From Smittia aterrima (lineage: Eukaryota > Arthropoda > Insecta > Diptera > Chironomidae): a stretch of DNA of 64,000 nucleotides. Below are positions 61,501 to 64,000 of this stretch, in pieces. The DNA is taken from positions 9,920,854-9,984,853 of the forward strand of contig CP093830.1 of the NCBI GenBank assembly GCA_033063855.1, written 5' to 3'. Within the stretch, counting starts at the first letter, position 1; each line of letters begins with the position of its first letter. The translations under genes and the position numbers were made by a program. The notes under the pieces were generated by a model. It searched no databases. It saw only the letters and a program-made list of their open reading frames with translations, and was not told where the DNA came from.

Positions 61501-62376
61501 GGCTTCGAAATTCTTGATTTTTGAGTGGCTCAACAGCTTAAGCTTCCGCCCGAATCAACTGAACTTAAGCTTATTCTTCTTCCAAGAGAAAAAATATTCA
61601 TGCGACAAATGTTTCTCGTCAAAATAAAAAATAAATTTAATTTTAAGCTTATTGACTTAGCTTTGTTTTTTTTGTTTATCAAAGAAAAACTTATTTTCTG
61701 TGAGTGAAGAGCAATATCTTTGATTCGACAGAAGTAAACTTTATTTTTCGCTATTTTTTTTCTTTTCTTTTCGTGATAAAACTATTACAAAATTCTTCTT
61801 ATATTCGTATTTCAACTAACGAGATGAAAATATATTTATTAATTAGATATTCCGATGACGCAGTCTCTCCCTAACTCTTTAAGAGATTTTGCTCGACAAG
61901 ACCGCGCCAGCTTTGCTAATAAAATTTATGCTAATGAAATCGTTCTAGATTAATATTCGACTCGCTTTCGCAAAAAGAGTTGGTATAAAAATTGCAAAAA
62001 TATATCAAAAACACATTAAAAAGATGAAATTATCAAAAAAGTTCTTATTCGCTAAAAAAACACGAAAAACAAAAAAAAAAGTAAAAAATCAACTTAAAGT
62101 CAAGGACATAAAGCCTCTTCGTCGAATGAAGTGCACGTTTTAAAGAAATCGCTTCCCTAACGTCTTAAAATATATCACAAGTTTAGGACGATGAAAAACG
62201 AAGGCAAACAAAACTTTAACGGGAAACTAATGAAATATAGAAAACACTTTAGGTACTTGAAGTAATTTCCAACTACAAAGATGAAGAGCAACAAAAACAG
62301 AAAAATGAAATATTTTTTGGTTTCGTTAGGCTCGAACTGAGACACAAAACTCTTTTTTTAATTTTACATCGGCGGC
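58529..62376. other. AT-rich region, probably 3' UTR of minus-strand transcripts
   Basis: No coding region is supported. The right part lies directly downstream of a minus-strand coding exon ending at 62377 and of orb2, so much of it may be 3' UTR. Read on the minus strand it is U-rich, with several UUUUAU (CPE-like) words, for example at the ATAAAA sites near 60475, 60750, 61445, 61625 and 61985. The left end holds the GGT 3' UTR. Confidence 0.4.
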
Positions 62377-62458
62377 TTATGCCACTTGATCAGCCGTAAC
62401 GTCTGTCATCAAACTGTCAACCGCTTCAAAAGCAGTCAAATCAACTTCATCTGGTTTA
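62377..62458 (-). CDS. Unassigned terminal coding exon
   Basis: An 82-base open stretch on the minus strand preceded by a TTGCACAG acceptor and ended by TAA. It enters in phase 2 and encodes KPDEVDLTAFEAVDSLMTDV, then TADQVA. Codon choice and acidic/hydrophobic alternation look coding, and a U-rich 3' UTR-like stretch follows. No upstream exon was found between it and orb2 (62459-62893). It may be the last exon of a gene whose other exons lie beyond orb2, or an alternative orb2 3' exon, though orb2 exon phases do not obviously fit. I do not recognise the sequence. Confidence 0.33.
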
Positions 62459-62893
62459 CTGTGCAACAACGTTTAAGATCTTAGAGCAAAAATATGGCTT
62501 GAATTATTTTATTTATTAACAGCAAAGTTTGATTAAAAAGTAGAAAATAAAAACGAACGTTTGGTACATTCATAGAAAAGAATTATCGTTTATCTCAGAT
62601 TTTTATTACACAACTTGTCCCGTTTCGGAGTTTTTGTGTTGACAGAACAAATTTTCATTCTCGCTTTTGAATGTTTGCTTTGTTTTTTGTTTTATTTGAC
62701 TAATTTTTCATTGATGAGGCGAGATCGACTTTTGCATTCTTCGCGCAACTTTGAAAGTAAAAGTTTTTTTGTTTTGTTAAATATAAATTACTTTCGCTTG
62801 AGTTCCTCAACGAAGGAAACAAAAAATTTATCTATCTTGTGATGAACGATTTGAAATTAAATTTATCGCTCGGCATGTTTGTTAATGAAGCGC

Positions 62894-63708
62894 TTAACAC
62901 CAACGAAATGGAACAGCACGAGGACGATCAGCTCCTTCCTTCACTAATGGTTTGTGATATTCACGTCCGGGACGGGAATGGATTGTAGCCCAGCAGTGCT
63001 CGCAATAATACTAAAAAAGGAAAGAAAAATTATAAAAAATTTCCTTGGAATTTATTTGTTTTAATTTAAATTTACTTGAAGACAAGTGACGTTAGCGCAG
63101 AAAAATGGCGCAAACTTGCCACTGCAACGCTGTCCACCGCATTCATCGCACATCTGGTCATCCAAGACGTACGGCTTGACTTCAACACGCTTATCAATGT
63201 CTCCATGTTGCAACTGAACGAAACGAGCTGAGATAGCAGCGATGTAACTTTGCTGATTAGAGAAAGCAACTCGTCCCGCGCCCTAGGAAAAAGAATTTAA
63301 TCAAATCTCCGTCTTTGTCAGAGCTAAAAATATTTACCTTCGGGTACTTCAACTCTGGATCAGTATCAATGCCCGCATAACAAACTCCACCGTACAAACG
63401 ATCCATGATCATAGCAAGTTCAACTAAAAGGAACAAGGAACGTAATAAAAATCAAAATTAATGCCGCAAGGGAAAATGTAGAAGAAGACAAACTTACGAG
63501 CTTTCAAAGGGCGCGGAACTCCACCCACAAACACGGTTTTGCGAGGATCCAACGACATTGAAGCATCTAAAACAAAGTCAGCGTCTGACAAGCGCCATGG
63601 GCGAATCTGCACTGGTTTGTTTTTGATGGTGGGTGAAGAGACACAGATATAGAGCTTGTCGTCCTCGATGATGCAATTTTCAATCAGATTTTGAACCGAG
63701 CATTCGTC
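62894..63708 (-). CDS. orb2: Orb2 / CPEB2-4 class RNA-binding protein, 3' exons (partial)
   Basis: Cytoplasmic polyadenylation element-binding protein that controls translation of dormant mRNAs; Orb2 acts in synaptic memory and spermatogenesis. Four exons are visible: 63708-63498, 63423-63338, 63282-63076 and 63010-62894, encoding the last 206 aa. They hold the end of RRM1 (NKPVQIRPWRLSDADFVLD), RRM2 (KTVFVGGVPRPLKALELAMI, then MDRLYGGVCYAG) and the C-terminal zinc-binding ZZ-like domain. The latter shows CDECGGQRCSGKF, CANVTCLQYYCEHCW and IHSRPGREYHKP. It ends PFRWC. All introns are 56-75 bases, GT-AG, with matching phases. The prion-like N-terminus and first RRM lie beyond the right edge. 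CPEB2-4 class rather than CPEB1/Orb is inferred from the LDPRKTVFVGGVPRPL and AGIDTDPELKYPKGAGRVAF blocks. Confidence 0.96.
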
Positions 63709-64000
63709 CTGTGGAAAAAATACGAAATTGGAAAACTTGTTGACTCAATTTTCACTTCTCTACTGCTCTCGACAATTTCCGGGAAAGTTTACATATTCAA
63801 ATCGGTCTCGAGCGATCTGAACCTTGTTCAAAATACAATTTCAGCTAAACTTTTTTTTCCTTCTTATTTCCGGAGGCGTGAGGACGGAAAAAGTTTCAAG
63901 TGGAAATCTAATAACAATCTTGGACAAAAGAAGCAAAAAGAAAAATGTCAAAGACACCAAAAAGAGCATCAACGGTTTTGTTTTCTGGCTGTGAAAGGTT
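63709..64000 (-). other. Orb2 intron, window edge
   Basis: Sequence upstream of the first visible orb2 exon (acceptor TTTTTTCCACAG). No coding exon is seen before the window ends. Confidence 0.6.

Noticed and set aside
1..64000. CRISPR array, phage, bacterial operon or defence system
   Set aside because: No regularly spaced repeats and no prokaryotic gene layout; the window is spliced eukaryotic DNA throughout.
1..64000. Transposon or viral insertion
   Set aside because: I saw no reverse transcriptase, transposase or capsid-like frame, and no clear terminal repeats at the duplication ends.

Overview
The window reads as a stretch of insect nuclear genome, most likely from a fly or midge (Diptera). 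It is AT-rich, and its genes are split by GT-AG introns, many only 50-75 bases long. Three families point to insects: an insect-type gustatory receptor (7tm_7), a Tweedle cuticle protein and a Beaten-path Ig protein. The order within Diptera is an inference; nothing here fixes a species. I rebuilt gene models by hand from splice signals, reading phase and remembered family sequences. All eight complete multi-exon models of recognised families sum to a multiple of three with no internal stop.

Layout, left to right. 0-17.9 kb is sparse: a CNEP1R1 homolog (minus, 3.8-4.3 kb), a weak Lys-rich gene candidate (minus, 6.6-7.1 kb), a gustatory receptor (plus, 7.9-9.3 kb), a small secreted-peptide gene (plus, 12.4 kb) and a tRNA-His (15.4 kb). 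17.9-40 kb is dominated by one 19.5-kb beat-family gene on the minus strand (20.4-40.0 kb). Two plus-strand genes sit inside its introns: a TATA-driven Tweedle gene (28.4-29.8 kb) and a ropporin-like gene with a very long C-terminal extension (33.5-36.3 kb). A 1.39-kb inverted copy of the promoter and first four exons of the ropporin-like gene lies just past the 3' end of beat (17.9-19.3 kb).

42-58.5 kb is gene-dense, all on the plus strand: a KIAA0513 homolog, unc79 (16 exons, 2,729 aa, complete) and a gamma-glutamyltransferase (3 exons, 574 aa, with a GC-AG intron). 58.5-62.9 kb is U/A-rich sequence with no clear plus-strand gene. It probably holds 3' UTR of minus-strand transcripts and includes one unassigned terminal coding exon. 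The last kilobase carries the four 3' exons of orb2 (CPEB2-4 class), whose 5' part lies beyond the window.

The genes do not form a pathway. UNC79 (NALCN channel complex), Orb2 (translation control at synapses) and Beat (axon guidance) share a neural role. The most notable structure is the ropporin-like inverted duplication. Its truncated copy can encode a 180-residue protein that ends at a stop codon built into the exon-4 splice donor. I saw no transposase, reverse transcriptase, viral gene, CRISPR array or bacterial-type operon.
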